A stretch of DNA of 64,000 nucleotides. Origin: Leptospira selangorensis. GTDB taxonomy: Bacteria > Spirochaetota > Leptospiria > Leptospirales > Leptospiraceae. Under the pieces are notes generated by a model. That model ran no database searches. It was not told where the DNA came from and saw nothing but the letters and a program-made list of their open reading frames with translations. Shown here piece by piece: positions 45,714 through 58,479 of this stretch. The first letter of the stretch is position 1. Each line of letters starts with the position of its first letter. Both the position numbers and the translations under genes were made by a program. Location of the stretch: NCBI RefSeq assembly GCF_004769405.1, contig NZ_RQES01000016.1, positions 186,001 to 250,000 of the forward strand, read 5' to 3'.

Positions 45714-47069
45714 TTAGCGAATTTTTTTTGATGTTGCGAATCGGCTAACGAATTTTGTTTCAATTTGGCGCCAAATTCGCATGACATAAAAGGGGGATAA
45801 AAGAACGCAAAAATAAAAAATTGGTTCAACTTCCATTCGCATTCGATGCGATTCATTTGGATCTACGAAACAATATAGGAAACTTAATGCTAATAAATGC
45901 AGAAAAATTAATTTAATTTTTTTAGAAAGCGTCGGAATCGAAATTAAAAAAACGATTATCATGAACGGGTAGATAAATTGGTATACGTTTACTTCTTCAT
46001 CCGGCGAAAGAGAATACGACAGTAAATCCGTAAAAGGATATATTTTCCAAGGTCCGGAAATTTTTTCGGTAAATGACTTTAATAAAAAGTAATTTCCTGG
46101 GCTCTTCAGATATTTCTCGACACCGAAATCCAGAACAGCTAGTGAATGTCTTATTGAGATTTTGGGAGCTACTTGTTTATAATATGCTCTCGAAATAAAG
46201 ATGTATCGAATATTTTGAAAATCTTCACCATTCAAACATGGTTCATTCGAATATTTATGAATGAGCGGGTTCTCTTCATCATATAAACCTTTATACTCGG
46301 AAATTTTTGAAAAAGGACGTACCAATGAAAGTGAACCCGGCACGAAATTTCGCGTATGAAAGCGGGCAATATTCATTCCTAACCAAGTGCTTCCTGTAAA
46401 GGAGTCGAAGAGAATATAATTTTTCGCATATAAGGACACAGGTAAGAGTAGGAAAACCACCCCGAGGGCAATTATTCTTTTTGATAATTTATTTCTCCAA
46501 ATCCAAATCATATAAAAGATCCAGAATAGAGCTAAGCCCAAATGCCAAGAAGGTCTAATAAAACTGCCGATAGATATGGCTAAACTCACGAACAGGAATT
46601 TTCTCGTAATGGAAATGGGGGCAAATAATGCATAAAGTAGAAAACAAGTTAAAAAGAATAAGTAACTGGAATAGAAAGGATATCTGAAATAGATAAAAAT
46701 AAGAGGATTTAAAAATAAAACGGCAAGAATGAAAATTTCGAATCGGAGTCTAAATTGCGCAATTGCTCTCTTGAAGAAAAGAAAACTGAGTATGTGAAGA
46801 ATAGGGAGCAAAAATGAATAAATTGCGTATGGATCTCCATTTCCGAGTTTATAAGAGATATAATGCAGAATGCCTAAAAAAGGACTGGAACCATGAGTAA
46901 AAAGAAATGATTTAAGGGGGGTCTCTAAAAAACATGCTTCGGATGGAAGTTGCCAATACGAATTTATGGAAACGATCGGAAATCCGAATTTTCCAAGAAG
47001 AAAATGTACAAATATAATTATCCCGGAGATGGAAATTGTAGGTAGATCCGTTCGTTTGAATTTGTACAT
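45714..47069 (-). CDS. Polytopic membrane protein of unknown function
   Basis: 451 residues with about ten membrane helices. A loop after the first helix (about 40-60) and a large loop near residues 220-330 recall GT-C-type transferases, but no catalytic motif is clear. Codon use is A/T-rich like the glycan island. It follows the nitrilase-like gene by 29 bases on the same strand. No function is proposed. Confidence 0.7.
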   Translation of the reverse strand: MYKFKRTDLPTISISGIIIFVHFLLGKFGFPIVSINSYWQLPSEACFLETPLKSFLFTHGSSPFLGILHYISYKLGNGDPYAIYSFLLPILHILSFLFFKRAIAQFRLRFEIFILAVLFLNPLIFIYFRYPFYSSYLFFLTCFLLYALFAPISITRKFLFVSLAISIGSFIRPSWHLGLALFWIFYMIWIWRNKLSKRIIALGVVFLLLPVSLYAKNYILFDSFTGSTWLGMNIARFHTRNFVPGSLSLVRPFSKISEYKGLYDEENPLIHKYSNEPCLNGEDFQNIRYIFISRAYYKQVAPKISIRHSLAVLDFGVEKYLKSPGNYFLLKSFTEKISGPWKIYPFTDLLSYSLSPDEEVNVYQFIYPFMIIVFLISIPTLSKKIKLIFLHLLALSFLYCFVDPNESHRMRMEVEPIFYFCVLLSPFYVMRIWRQIETKFVSRFATSKKIR

Positions 47070-47098
47070 AATTTTCCTAGTTTCTTTTTTGAAAGTCC

Positions 47099-47815
47099 CT
47101 AAAATAAACCGTTGATGCCGTTTATGTTAACGGTCTTGATGATCTCTTTCTCTTGTTCGGTCTCTGCCACTTTCCAAGTGACTCCTGTTGGAGTGGAAAG
47201 TAGGCTTCTTCCTATCCTTTTTTTACCGAAAGGAACACCATAGCCGGAACTACGTACTAAGAACATTCCGTACTGAGAAGAAAGATCTGCGTAATTTTTA
47301 AGATCTTGGGAATAGTTCGTACCGTTATCCGAAACAGAATCCAAATGAAATGCCAAATTGATCCTGTCTGATTTTAATTTTTCCAGCTTGGATTTATCTT
47401 GGATCTCTTTACCTGCAAAGATCCCGAAACGAAATCCCCCTAAGATCAGAGAATCTTCACCTGAACCAGGGATAGCAGGGGAATCTTCGGAAGATAAACC
47501 TTTTACATCGTACCAATCTACTAGCACTATATTCTGTACGATGGGAATAGAAAATCTTAATTTACCCTCGTCGTCTCTTCGGAACATTCCGCCGCCAAAG
47601 ATCGCACCTTTATAAACTTCCGAGATAGCGAAGATCTCATCTAAAAAAGTTTTGGCACGAGAAGCCAATGACTCAGGGGAACCGTTTCCTCCTCCTGGGA
47701 AATATAATGGAAGAATGAGGAAATCCGATTTTTCCTTAGAAAGTTTGGTCCTTTGTTCGGGAGAAACCGGCTGGGATAGATCCTTTTGGAAAAGGGTTAT
47801 TTTTACTGAGGTCAC
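47099..47815 (-). CDS. Nitrilase-superfamily-like protein lacking the catalytic triad
   Basis: 238 residues. Its pattern of strands and FLILPLYFPGGG, GAIFGGGMFRR and FRFGIFAGKEI resembles the carbon-nitrogen hydrolase fold. In active members the first segment ends in Pro-Glu and the last has an Ile-Cys-Tyr-Asp core; here the glutamate and the cysteine are both replaced, and no conserved lysine is evident between. It is therefore probably a non-catalytic relative, if the family call is right. Start is GTG with AGG seven bases upstream. It follows the large unknown protein by 21 bases. Confidence 0.6.
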   Translation of the reverse strand: MTSVKITLFQKDLSQPVSPEQRTKLSKEKSDFLILPLYFPGGGNGSPESLASRAKTFLDEIFAISEVYKGAIFGGGMFRRDDEGKLRFSIPIVQNIVLVDWYDVKGLSSEDSPAIPGSGEDSLILGGFRFGIFAGKEIQDKSKLEKLKSDRINLAFHLDSVSDNGTNYSQDLKNYADLSSQYGMFLVRSSGYGVPFGKKRIGRSLLSTPTGVTWKVAETEQEKEIIKTVNINGINGLF

Positions 47816-47836
47816 TCTTTACCTGCGACTTTGAAT

Positions 47837-49663
47837 TTAATCGGAAAGTATGGAAGGGTCCACACCGAAACTATCGTCTTCTCCGTCGCCGGACTCTGCA
47901 CCAGGACTTAAAATTTCTGCTTCAGGAGCAGCAGTTGCAGCCTTGATACCGAATTCTTTTTCCATCTCTTCTGCGGAAAGTTCAGGAACTCCACCGAAAA
48001 GATCTCCGTTTTCTAAACGTTCGGAAAACGCCAGAGCATAACAATAAGATTCCATAATACACTGCTTTATCGGTTTCTTATTCAATCTCTTTTTGGATTC
48101 CATCAGATCGAAAGTCATTAAAGTTTCCATATTGGTCACGATCTCTTTTTTGCCTTTCATATCCGCGATCAATTTGGAAAGAAGTTCCGCTCCCTTCTGG
48201 AAAAAGTCCTTGGCGGTGACTCTTACGTTACGCGACTGTTGACTTCTTTTAGTCTCCAGGGCAGAAGTTTTTTTGGAAGCTTCAATATAATTTGCGCCAG
48301 GATTTTTAAGATGGTTTTCCAATTCTTTATAATACTGGTCGTAGATCCTGAATTGTTCGTGGATCCCTCTGGTTGTCTCATAAAGATCGATCAGTTTTTC
48401 GCGGTAATCTATTTTGGATCCTGCCGCGATAGTGGGTTTTAGATCTATCTTCTTAGTAGTCATCACGAAGGAATATTCTTCGTCGAACTCTTTGAAAAAT
48501 AACCAGGTCAAGAATGCCTTGTCCCCTGCCGGGAGAAGATCGTGTTCTCCCCTTGTATCATGACGTTTTCTTAATTGATCCAAAGGTAAGGATCTCATGA
48601 GTTTTAGGCCGTATTTTAGCTCTTTGCTAAGGCCTTCTTCCGGATCGACCGGTTTTTCGTCCGGAGCTTCTTCCGTATCTTCCTCTTCCGGATGGACTCC
48701 TCCGGAGATTTCGTCTAACTCTTCGCCCTGTTTTCTTTGGCCTAACTTTTCTTCCGGAAGAATTCCCAGGACATTCTCCATATATGTGCTCAAAAGAGGG
48801 ATGTTTTTGTCCTCACTTCTAAGAATTGCAAGATAGAGTTTATCAAAAATGGTCCCGTAAAGAACGTCGAATTCCTGGAGAGCCCTTTTTCTTTTGGTAT
48901 TATAAACCGTAGCAGGTTTACCTTCCAGTTTTTCCAGAGCCTGATAGCCTAAGGTTACGGCTTTTACGTAAGAGCCTTGGAACGGATACATATAATACAG
49001 TTTTTTGAATATAGAATAGAGAGGTTGTCTTACTCTAGTGACCGATACAGGAAGGTCGGGGGCAGCGTTATGCCCTTCTAAAAGCTGATTCAGCTCAGTG
49101 CTATCATAGGCTTTGTGCATTCTGCCCAAGAGTTCTATATAAAGAGGATTTTGCCCGTCCAGTTCCTTTGCGATCTTTGAAGCATATGCAGGATTTCCTA
49201 GTAGGTCGTTTCCTACAAAGTTCATTTCCAGAAGCGCTTTTTTTCCTGCGATATTCAGCTCGGACATAAAAGCAGGGAGAAGGTCACTGGAAGAAAATGA
49301 CGTTACGCGGGAGATCCAACATTTGAATCGGACCGCCATACGATTGAAAAAATTTCCCATTTCATCTTCTAAAGCCTTACGATCCATAATTGGATTCGGC
49401 TTAGAAGGCGCCTGTTTTACGGGCGATCTTCCTGATTGAGAAGATTGGTTTTGTCTTGGGTCTCTTCCCCCGGCTTGGCTTCTTGCACCTTGGCGGACTT
49501 GGGGTTGCTCTTTTTGTTTGCGAAGAGCTTCATCTCTTTTTTTATCCTTATCAGAGACTACTTTTCCGCCGGCGGACTGGAACTTGTCGAACATTTCCCG
49601 CCTGGCTTTATCATCTAGGTTATTAGCACCGATACTTTTTCTGGTTTTATCGAATTCGGACAT
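47837..49663 (-). CDS. Large cytosolic protein of unknown function
   Basis: 608 residues, no signal or membrane segment. The start at 49663 (MSEFDKTRKSIG) has AAGGA nine bases upstream. Residues 1-115 are basic, rich in Gln, Lys, Arg and Pro and probably disordered; the rest is largely helical with many charged residues; the C-terminus (about 570-608) is acidic. MGNFFNRMAVRFKCWISRV and KKLYYMYPFQGSYVKAVTLGY are distinctive but I do not recognise a family. The layout suggests an RNA- or protein-binding scaffold; that is a guess. A STAS gene is divergent upstream. Confidence 0.75.
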   Translation of the reverse strand: MSEFDKTRKSIGANNLDDKARREMFDKFQSAGGKVVSDKDKKRDEALRKQKEQPQVRQGARSQAGGRDPRQNQSSQSGRSPVKQAPSKPNPIMDRKALEDEMGNFFNRMAVRFKCWISRVTSFSSSDLLPAFMSELNIAGKKALLEMNFVGNDLLGNPAYASKIAKELDGQNPLYIELLGRMHKAYDSTELNQLLEGHNAAPDLPVSVTRVRQPLYSIFKKLYYMYPFQGSYVKAVTLGYQALEKLEGKPATVYNTKRKRALQEFDVLYGTIFDKLYLAILRSEDKNIPLLSTYMENVLGILPEEKLGQRKQGEELDEISGGVHPEEEDTEEAPDEKPVDPEEGLSKELKYGLKLMRSLPLDQLRKRHDTRGEHDLLPAGDKAFLTWLFFKEFDEEYSFVMTTKKIDLKPTIAAGSKIDYREKLIDLYETTRGIHEQFRIYDQYYKELENHLKNPGANYIEASKKTSALETKRSQQSRNVRVTAKDFFQKGAELLSKLIADMKGKKEIVTNMETLMTFDLMESKKRLNKKPIKQCIMESYCYALAFSERLENGDLFGGVPELSAEEMEKEFGIKAATAAPEAEILSPGAESGDGEDDSFGVDPSILSD

Positions 49664-49776
49664 GGACTGGATTCCTTGGAAACCGCTCTGATTGTATCTT
49701 GGCTTTCTGGCGAAATAAATCAACAAAGATACTTATTTCTTGACATACTCTGAATTCCTGGGCCTGTTATTTTCCC

Positions 49777-50139
49777 ATGATTCTTAAAAGTCTCGCCCGA
49801 GAAAATCACCTGGTACTTTCGGTCCAGGAGGATATCTTGATGGATAATTCCCGGGACTTTTACCTGGAGTTCGAGGACAGCGTTCGGGAGGGATACCCCC
49901 CCGTGGTCAGCTTTCATTTGGGTCTCGTAAAGTTTATCGACTCTTCTGGGATTGGCATTATCATCAAAGTCAGAAATCAGATCAGGGACCATCAAGGAAC
50001 TGTTAATATATTCGGGCTAAATAAGTCTCTACATTCAGTTTTTAGGCTTTCCGGTCTAGACAGAATTGTAAATCTGTACACCATCGAAGAATTTCTGGAG
50101 AAATACCCCGACTTTCGGGAATTTCTGACAGTAGAATGA
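49777..50139 (+). CDS. STAS-domain anti-sigma-factor antagonist
   Basis: 120 residues. LVKFIDSSGIGIIIKVRNQI contains the classic DSSGIG with the serine that is phosphorylated in SpoIIAA-like proteins. A C-terminal extension of about 15 residues (EEFLEKYPDFREFLTVE) follows the domain. It may be a substrate of the SpoIIE-type phosphatase at 9332; no kinase gene is near. No clear ribosome site at the ATG. Confidence 0.88.
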   Translation: MILKSLARENHLVLSVQEDILMDNSRDFYLEFEDSVREGYPPVVSFHLGLVKFIDSSGIGIIIKVRNQIRDHQGTVNIFGLNKSLHSVFRLSGLDRIVNLYTIEEFLEKYPDFREFLTVE

Positions 50140-50173
50140 ACCGGAAACTCTTCTAAAAAGTTCCAACAAATAG

Positions 50174-50944
50174 ATGAATCAATTCGGCAAGAGTCCTGTA
50201 ATGAATTTTTCACTTTTAGATTTTATGAAGGGAAAAGCTCTCTGTACTTCCCTGATCCTTTTTTTAGCGTTTAGTTTCTCCGGATGTTATCCTTATTTTT
50301 TCAAAGACAGGATGTTCCGCTCCGAAGGGATGGGATTTTTTACGATCAGCGTTTCTGATCTACCTGATTTTGATAAAACTTCCAAGAATGAAGATATTAA
50401 ATTGGACCATCCTATCCAATTGGACCAGGCCAAAATTAAAGACTATTTTGGAAATTTAAGATATTCTAAACGTTCTTCCGTAGGTTATTTTTCGGATTTC
50501 GTATTTTCAGATCACGAACTGGATCTACTCGCGAGAGACCTTCCTTATACTTTAAAAAATCTGCCGAACGACAAACTTCTTCTTATAATCTCTAAATATG
50601 ATGATACACAATCCGTGATCTCTTTCGACGAGGTTACCAGTTGTGTTCTTTGGGCGGCAGAAGGTAAGATCAATCTTCTGTTTGGACGTGTAAAACGTGA
50701 ACTTGTAGATAGAGATGCTGCCCTGGATTTTAGCCGTTGGACCAGGATCGAAAAGATCAGACTAGTTCATGGTTTCGACGGAACTGAGATCGCAGAAGGG
50801 GAGAATGTGGACTTCGGACAGATAGATGGACTTCCATTGCGTAAATGGGTAGTTTTCGATATGAAAAATTCGAGCAAATACAAGTTCACTCCTAGAAAAC
50901 AATACCAGCCTGTCAAACTCACCGACGAAAACGACAGACCTTGA
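50174..50944 (+). CDS. Putative lipoprotein
   Basis: About 256 residues. A lipobox ends in FSFSGC near residue 37 from the first ATG; the long N-region suggests the true start is at 50201 or 50225. The mature part is mixed alpha/beta, with no recognised family. It is 34 bases downstream of the STAS gene and 17 upstream of the DUF1003 gene, so they may share a transcript. Confidence 0.7.
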   Translation: MNQFGKSPVMNFSLLDFMKGKALCTSLILFLAFSFSGCYPYFFKDRMFRSEGMGFFTISVSDLPDFDKTSKNEDIKLDHPIQLDQAKIKDYFGNLRYSKRSSVGYFSDFVFSDHELDLLARDLPYTLKNLPNDKLLLIISKYDDTQSVISFDEVTSCVLWAAEGKINLLFGRVKRELVDRDAALDFSRWTRIEKIRLVHGFDGTEIAEGENVDFGQIDGLPLRKWVVFDMKNSSKYKFTPRKQYQPVKLTDENDRP

Positions 50945-50961
50945 TTTCAAGATAAAGCAAG

Positions 50962-51648
50962 ATGAATCCGGAATATTGTTGCTTAGACCCTTCTATTACG
51001 GATCCTAAAGACTTAATTTCTTTCGAATATATTAATCCTGAAGTTCTGGATCTCATTAAATTGGACCCAAGATTTCAACAGGGTAGTCGGATGGTCTCTC
51101 TAGGAGAATTAAATCTGGCTACGATGAAGTACATCCAAGGTATGATCCAAAAGGAAACTTCTGAACTGAGTTCCTTGGAAGAAGAAGTCAAAAACAGCCT
51201 GGAAAATCAGGAACTAATCTCTGAAGATCTCAACCAAACGTTTCAATCTGGATTGACCTTCGGACAAAGAGTCGCAGATAAGGTGGCTGACTTCGGCGGA
51301 AGCTGGACATTTATACTTCTATTCGGTTTTTCTATGGCGGTTTGGATCGGGATTAATGTATTCTTTACCGTTGTAAGATTCGATCCTTATCCTTTTATTT
51401 TACTTAATTTACTTTTATCTACTTTAGCTGCGATCCAAGCCCCTATTATTATGATGAGTCAGAATAGACAAGAAGCAAAGGATAGAGCGAGGTCCGAGAT
51501 GGACTATAAGATCAATCTAAAGGCAGAGTTGGAGATCCGGCATCTTCATGAAAAGATAGATCATATTCTCAAAAACCAATGGAGAAGGTTGACCGAAATT
51601 CAACAAATCCAGATGCAGATGATGCAAATATTAGGAAATCATAAATAA
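50962..51648 (+). CDS. DUF1003 membrane protein
   Basis: 228 residues. Two membrane helices (about 113-135 and 143-165) with RVADKVADFGGSWTFILLFG and PFILLNLLLSTLAAIQAPIIMMSQNRQ, the DUF1003 (PF06210) hallmark. The C-terminal part is a charged helix likely to form a coiled coil. Function unknown; it sits in the inner membrane. Convergent with ileS across a hairpin. Confidence 0.85.
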   Translation: MNPEYCCLDPSITDPKDLISFEYINPEVLDLIKLDPRFQQGSRMVSLGELNLATMKYIQGMIQKETSELSSLEEEVKNSLENQELISEDLNQTFQSGLTFGQRVADKVADFGGSWTFILLFGFSMAVWIGINVFFTVVRFDPYPFILLNLLLSTLAAIQAPIIMMSQNRQEAKDRARSEMDYKINLKAELEIRHLHEKIDHILKNQWRRLTEIQQIQMQMMQILGNHK

Positions 51649-51657
51649 TTAAAGTTT

Positions 51658-51677
51658 AGCGGCTTTAAACAGCCGCT
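51658..51677 (-). terminator. Terminator-like hairpin after ileS
   Basis: AGCGGCT-GTTTAA-AGCCGCT on the minus strand, seven pairs, overlapping the last codons of ileS and followed by an A/T-rich tract. It may serve the convergent DUF1003 gene as well. Confidence 0.55.
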
Positions 51678-54403
51678 GCACAACGTTTGCAAAGACCGTT
51701 ATGTCTTTCCTCTGCTGGATGTCTCCAGCAGCGAGGACATTCTTCTTCTTTAGGTTTTACCACTCTAACCGAAAAATGTTCATCAGAATATTCCGATAAT
51801 TGTTCTCTGTCCGATTTTTCGAAACCTACTTGAGAAACGGTAAAGATCAGTTCCAGAGCCTCTAAAGAGAAGTCCTTTTGAAGTTTATTCTCTGCTTTGG
51901 GGGAAATTTCCACTGCAGCTTCTAAAGATTTTCCCAATTTACTCGCCTGTCTTGCAAGTTCCAAAGATTTGTGGACTGTTTCTCTTGCAGCCAATGCTTC
52001 TTCGAATTTAGCTTCTAGTTCTTTGTTTTTAAAAGCAGAAAGATCCGGGAATTCTTCCGTAAATACAGATTCTTTCTTACCATTCTCTTTCCAAACTTCT
52101 TCGGTAGTGAAACTTAAGATAGAAGCGGAATATATACAAAGAGTTTCTAATATGATCTGAAGTGCAGTGCAAGAAGATCTTCTAGTTTTAGAATCTCTTC
52201 TGTCACAATACATTCTATCCCGGATCATTTCAAAATAATCTTGGGAAAGTGTTACGGTGCAGAATAGAAGAAGTTTCTGATATACTTGGTGGAACTGATA
52301 ATTCTCGTAATGGTTTTTCAGTTCTTCCGCAAGTTGTGCCAGTTTGGATAGATAATATTTGTCTACTTCTTCCAAGTCGGAAACATTTAGATTTTGGTCC
52401 GAAGAATGTCCCGTCAAGTTACCTAAAAGATATCTGAATGTGTTTCGGATCTTTCTGTAATTATCGGCGATGATCTTAAGGCCGTCTTTGCCTACTTTTA
52501 CATCGTCTCTGAAGTCTTGAGAGCTGACCCAAAGTCTGAGTATATCCGCTCCATATACATTGATAATATCGGTGGTCGGATCTATTCCATTGCCCAAAGA
52601 CTTGGACATCGCTCTTCCTTGTTCATCCAAAACATATCCGTGAGTAAGAACGGATTTATAAGGAGGAATTCCACGTAATGCCATAGAAGGCCAAAGACTG
52701 GACTGGAACCAACCTCTATGCTGGTCTGAACCTTCCAGATACAGATCTGCAGGAGGTTCGTTGCCTCTTTCTTTTAGAACTGCAAAATTAGAAACCCCAG
52801 AGTCGAACCAAACATCTAAAATATCTTTTCCTTTTCTAAAAGAAGAAGACCCACATTTGGAACATTTTGTATCAGGAGGAAGAAGTGAATCAGCCGGTTC
52901 GCTGTACCAGATCTCTATTCCTTTGGTTCTTACGAGGTCTGTGAAGAATTTTACGGATTTTGCATCCAGATGAGTTTCATTACAATTTTCGCAAGTGAAT
53001 GCAGGGATTGGAACTCCCCAGTTTCTTTGTCTGGAAAGACACCAGTCAGGTCTTGTCTCTACCATGGAGCGGATCCTGGTGATTCCCCAGTTAGGGATCC
53101 AACTTACTTTGTCGATCGCTTCTAAGGATTTTTCTCGTAGCTGTTGGTAATCCATTTGGAAAAACCATTGTGGAGTTGCACGGAAGATCAGCGGCTTCTT
53201 ACTTCTCCAGCTATGAGGATAGCTATGTTCTAATATCGAATAATGAAGAAGTAGATTTTTTTCTTTAAGTAATTCTACGATCTTAGGATTTGCATCCCAA
53301 ACCTTGATTCCCTTCATCATCGGGAATTCGTCGGTATATCTACCGTAATCATCTACAGGAGAATAAGGTTCCAAACCTGCAGCTAAACCGATCTTATAGT
53401 CGTCTTGCCCATGTCCTGGTGCTGTATGGACTGCTCCAGTTCCTGCATCCAGAGTCACATGTTCTCCGAAAAGAGGAATAGAATCCTGATCCAAGAATGG
53501 ATGACGGAATACCATTTTAGAAAGTGTTTCCTGGGAGACGGATTCTTTCTTAGTGAGTTGGACTTCTGCGGCTTTTTCTACCGTTTCTTTTAGTCCATCT
53601 GCAATAAGTAATTCTTCTCCGTTAGGAGTTGCATAAAATGAATATGCGAATTTAGGATTAAAACTAATTGCAAGGTTTGCTGGAAGAGTCCACGGAGTAG
53701 TGGTCCAGATCAGACAGAATTTTCCATCCTGTCCTTTGACCGGGAATTTTACATAGATGGATGGAGATTTATGAGGATAATATTCTATCTCCGCTTCAGC
53801 ATGAGCCGTCGCAAGTTCTATACACCAATAAACCGGCTTTTTGCCTCGGTATACATAACCTTTTTCGAATAAATCTCCGAAAACTTCCACGATCTTTGCC
53901 TCGAAATCGGGGCTCATCGTTTTGTAGATCTTACCTTCTTCCCAGAAACATAAAAAACGAGAAAGGTCTTGTCCTTGTTTTTGGACCCATTGTTCCGCGT
54001 ATTCTCTACAAAGTTTTCTTAATTCTTCCGGTCCGATCTCTCTTGCTTTTTTTCCCAGGTTCTTAAGCACCTGAACTTCGATCGGAAGACCATGACAGTC
54101 CCAACCAGGGATCATGTCTGTTTGGTAACCCGCAAAAAATTTGGACTTAACGATCATGTCCTTTAAGATCTTATTAAGTGCGTGTCCCGTGTGAAAGTTA
54201 CCGTTTGCATAAGGGGGGCCATCATGAAGAATGAACTGAGGACGATCCTTTCTTTTTTCCTGCATTTTACGCAGGATTTTTTCCGACTGCCAGGTTTTGA
54301 TCTGATCGGGTTCTCTTGTGGAAAGCCCGGCCTTCATAGGAAAATCCGTTTGAGGGAGTATTACTGTATTTGAATATGGATTCTTCTTATCTTCTTCTTT
54401 CAT
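51665..54403 (-). CDS. ileS: Isoleucyl-tRNA synthetase
   Basis: 912 residues, class I synthetase charging tRNA-Ile, with proofreading domain. [16 protein letters not shown] holds the HIGH-type motif, [11 protein letters not shown] starts the editing domain, AMSKSLGNG is the KMSKS loop, and the C-terminus [20 protein letters not shown] is a zinc-binding site. Domain order and length fit the bacterial form. It follows an LRR lipoprotein by three bases and probably shares the purL transcript. No T-box leader is seen. Confidence 0.97.
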   Translation of the reverse strand: MKEEDKKNPYSNTVILPQTDFPMKAGLSTREPDQIKTWQSEKILRKMQEKRKDRPQFILHDGPPYANGNFHTGHALNKILKDMIVKSKFFAGYQTDMIPGWDCHGLPIEVQVLKNLGKKAREIGPEELRKLCREYAEQWVQKQGQDLSRFLCFWEEGKIYKTMSPDFEAKIVEVFGDLFEKGYVYRGKKPVYWCIELATAHAEAEIEYYPHKSPSIYVKFPVKGQDGKFCLIWTTTPWTLPANLAISFNPKFAYSFYATPNGEELLIADGLKETVEKAAEVQLTKKESVSQETLSKMVFRHPFLDQDSIPLFGEHVTLDAGTGAVHTAPGHGQDDYKIGLAAGLEPYSPVDDYGRYTDEFPMMKGIKVWDANPKIVELLKEKNLLLHYSILEHSYPHSWRSKKPLIFRATPQWFFQMDYQQLREKSLEAIDKVSWIPNWGITRIRSMVETRPDWCLSRQRNWGVPIPAFTCENCNETHLDAKSVKFFTDLVRTKGIEIWYSEPADSLLPPDTKCSKCGSSSFRKGKDILDVWFDSGVSNFAVLKERGNEPPADLYLEGSDQHRGWFQSSLWPSMALRGIPPYKSVLTHGYVLDEQGRAMSKSLGNGIDPTTDIINVYGADILRLWVSSQDFRDDVKVGKDGLKIIADNYRKIRNTFRYLLGNLTGHSSDQNLNVSDLEEVDKYYLSKLAQLAEELKNHYENYQFHQVYQKLLLFCTVTLSQDYFEMIRDRMYCDRRDSKTRRSSCTALQIILETLCIYSASILSFTTEEVWKENGKKESVFTEEFPDLSAFKNKELEAKFEEALAARETVHKSLELARQASKLGKSLEAAVEISPKAENKLQKDFSLEALELIFTVSQVGFEKSDREQLSEYSDEHFSVRVVKPKEEECPRCWRHPAEERHNGLCKRCAAAV

Positions 54404-54406
54404 GGA

Positions 54407-55047
54407 TTAAAATTCTATCTTCACTTTTGGGAGAAGTTTTCTTGCGGATTCTATTTGAGAAGGTTTTAGACCTGTTTCTTTTAAGATCAGAAGTCTTAGT
54501 TTAGGATGGCTTGCTAAAAATCCAAAGTTTTTAGGAAAAGACCCGATCTTTCTATTTCTGGCCAGATCCAAAACTTCTAATTTTGGAAATCCCATTATAA
54601 TATCTATATCGGATTCTTTGAATTCTATCTTATTGGAATCCAGATAAATTGTTTGGATAGAATTTGCGGGCAGTTCTGTAGGAATTCCAACAAAGTCGTT
54701 ATTTCCTGCGAAAAAAAATCTGAGTTTAGAAAGTTTGGAAACGGAAGCGGGAAGTTTTTCTATATCGTTCCCATAAATATTCAAATGTTCTAAATTACTC
54801 CAGTCTCCCGCATTTTCTGGAAGAGAAGTAAGTTCGTTCATTCTTAGATCCAACCACTTCAGGTTCGGAAAATTGAATAGTGCCGGGGGAACCGTTCCTA
54901 GTTTACCAAGTCCTAAGTCTAATTTTTCGATAGAGCTCGGGTTTCTGGAAGCCTCGTTTAAAATTTCGGAAGCAGGACGTCTACAATCCGAAATAATAAA
55001 AGCAGCACAAAGGATTAAATAGGCGATACCGATTTTTTGACTGGATC

Positions 55048-55051
<4 letters not shown>
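54407..55051 (-). CDS. Leucine-rich-repeat lipoprotein
   Basis: 214 residues. A lipoprotein signal ends in IISDC (about residue 23). Some six leucine-rich repeats of about 23 residues follow (LKWLDLRMNELTSLPE, LEHLNIYGNDIEKLPA, LEVLDLARNRKIGSFP). Such LRR proteins are common in Leptospira and act in protein binding at the surface or periplasm. Its start overlaps the purL stop by four bases, an odd coupling of a housekeeping gene with a surface protein. Confidence 0.88.
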
Positions 55052-57279
<2,228 letters not shown>

Positions 57280-57356
57280 TACGGGACCAGTTTTTCGGAC
57301 TTGGCCCCCACTGAAAACTATTTTAGGGCAGGGTTCCCGTTTCGTTTAGCCAAGAA

Positions 57357-57719
57357 CTACAAATATTTGTATAAGGCTAGGTATAAGGGAATGGCCCCGA
57401 AAATGGCGGCAATCATCCATCTTGTTTGGGTTTGGATGGCCTCATGCAAGGAAGCAATCTTTTCGTGTATTCTGGCAAACTCTTTATACACTTCTCTGAA
57501 TTGTTCTTGGATCTTGCTGAATCCGTCATGCATTTCGGCTCTTAACTTGCCGGTTTCTTCCATGAGTCTTCTTTCGTATCTTTCTGTGGATAATTCATTC
57601 ATAGTCTTTTTCCCAAAACTTTGCGATTTTTCTATATAATCCACTAACTCTTCCGCTACATCTTCCCCGAGTGCTTCTTTCAGTTTTTTGGAAGGTTTAG
57701 GAACTAATTCTAAGCTCAT
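57357..57719 (-). CDS. Tail-anchored coiled-coil protein
   Basis: 120 residues. The start at 57719 has a strong GGAGGAG nine bases upstream. A central coiled coil (about 35-100, KLRAEMHDGFSKIQEQFREV) precedes one membrane helix at the very C-terminus (WMIAAIFGAIPLYLALYKYL). The shape resembles DUF1640/CCDC90-type proteins; function unknown. It lies 77 bases downstream of the divergent purL start region... on the same strand as purL but upstream of it. Confidence 0.75.
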   Translation of the reverse strand: MSLELVPKPSKKLKEALGEDVAEELVDYIEKSQSFGKKTMNELSTERYERRLMEETGKLRAEMHDGFSKIQEQFREVYKEFARIHEKIASLHEAIQTQTRWMIAAIFGAIPLYLALYKYL

Positions 57720-57999
57720 TTTGTATCTCCTCCGGCGTTTTTGGCAACGCATTATTGGTGAGACAGGTCAGGTTTTATCTACTTTGCTTGCACTTTTTAT
57801 TTAATTTTTTCTTTTTTATAAAATTTTGATATTCTAATTTTTTATTTTGGAATCAGGAATCCAAATTCCGCAAATTTTTTGCCTAATTTATATTTGCATA
57901 TAGATAATTCGTTTCAGGGAAAGGATCCTGGGAGGGAATATTAAGATTTTATAAAATATTGGAAATGGGAGCGGGCTCGTGGCCCACCCTTATTTTCGG
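57720..57999. other. A/T-rich intergenic region
   Basis: 280 bases with long T and A runs. It must hold the promoter of the coiled-coil gene (minus). GGGC-TCGTG-GCCC near 57974 could be a weak terminator of the flavin reductase gene, without a U tract. Nothing else seen. Confidence 0.35.
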
Positions 58000-58479
58000 T
58001 TAGATATTATAGTAATTCCTGCGGTAATAGAGAAGAGGCCGTTTAGAGTCATCGGATACTGCGAATAATACTCTTCCGATCACTATAGTATGGTCTCCTC
58101 CATCTACTTGTTTTTCCAGCTCGCATTCTATCCTTGCCAAAGTGCCGTTCAAAAAAGGCGCTCCGTTATGCCCTAAATCGCAGGCTAGTTTTTGGATCAG
58201 TTCATGTTTGTCTATTTTACCGGACGCGAATTGGTTGGAATATTCCTGTTGGTCGGATGACAAAATGTTCACAGTGAATAGGCCCGATGCGAGCAATGGA
58301 TCGTGACTTGCTATATTCTTTTGAAGGCTAAAAAGAATTAAAGGTGGATCCAAAGAAAGCGAGCTGAAACTGCTAACTGTCAATCCTCCGGCTCTAGTAG
58401 TATCGGAAAAGGTCACCACAGTTACCCCGGATGCAAAATGAGAGAGTGAATTTTTGAATTCGTCCGCGCTGAAAGACAT
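58000..58479 (-). CDS. Flavin reductase-domain protein
   Basis: 159 residues of the FMN-binding split-barrel family (NADH:flavin oxidoreductase partner type). ASGVTVVTFSDTTRAGGLTVSSFSSLSLDPPLILFSL binds FMN (about residues 17-53), and GGDHTIVIGRVLFAV and PLLYYRRNY complete the fold. It probably supplies reduced flavin to a monooxygenase, but no such gene is adjacent. Confidence 0.9.
   Translation of the reverse strand: MSFSADEFKNSLSHFASGVTVVTFSDTTRAGGLTVSSFSSLSLDPPLILFSLQKNIASHDPLLASGLFTVNILSSDQQEYSNQFASGKIDKHELIQKLACDLGHNGAPFLNGTLARIECELEKQVDGGDHTIVIGRVLFAVSDDSKRPLLYYRRNYYNI

Noticed and set aside
57974..57986. GGGC/GCCC hairpin as terminator of the flavin reductase
   Set aside because: The stem is only four pairs and no U tract follows; kept only as a remark.
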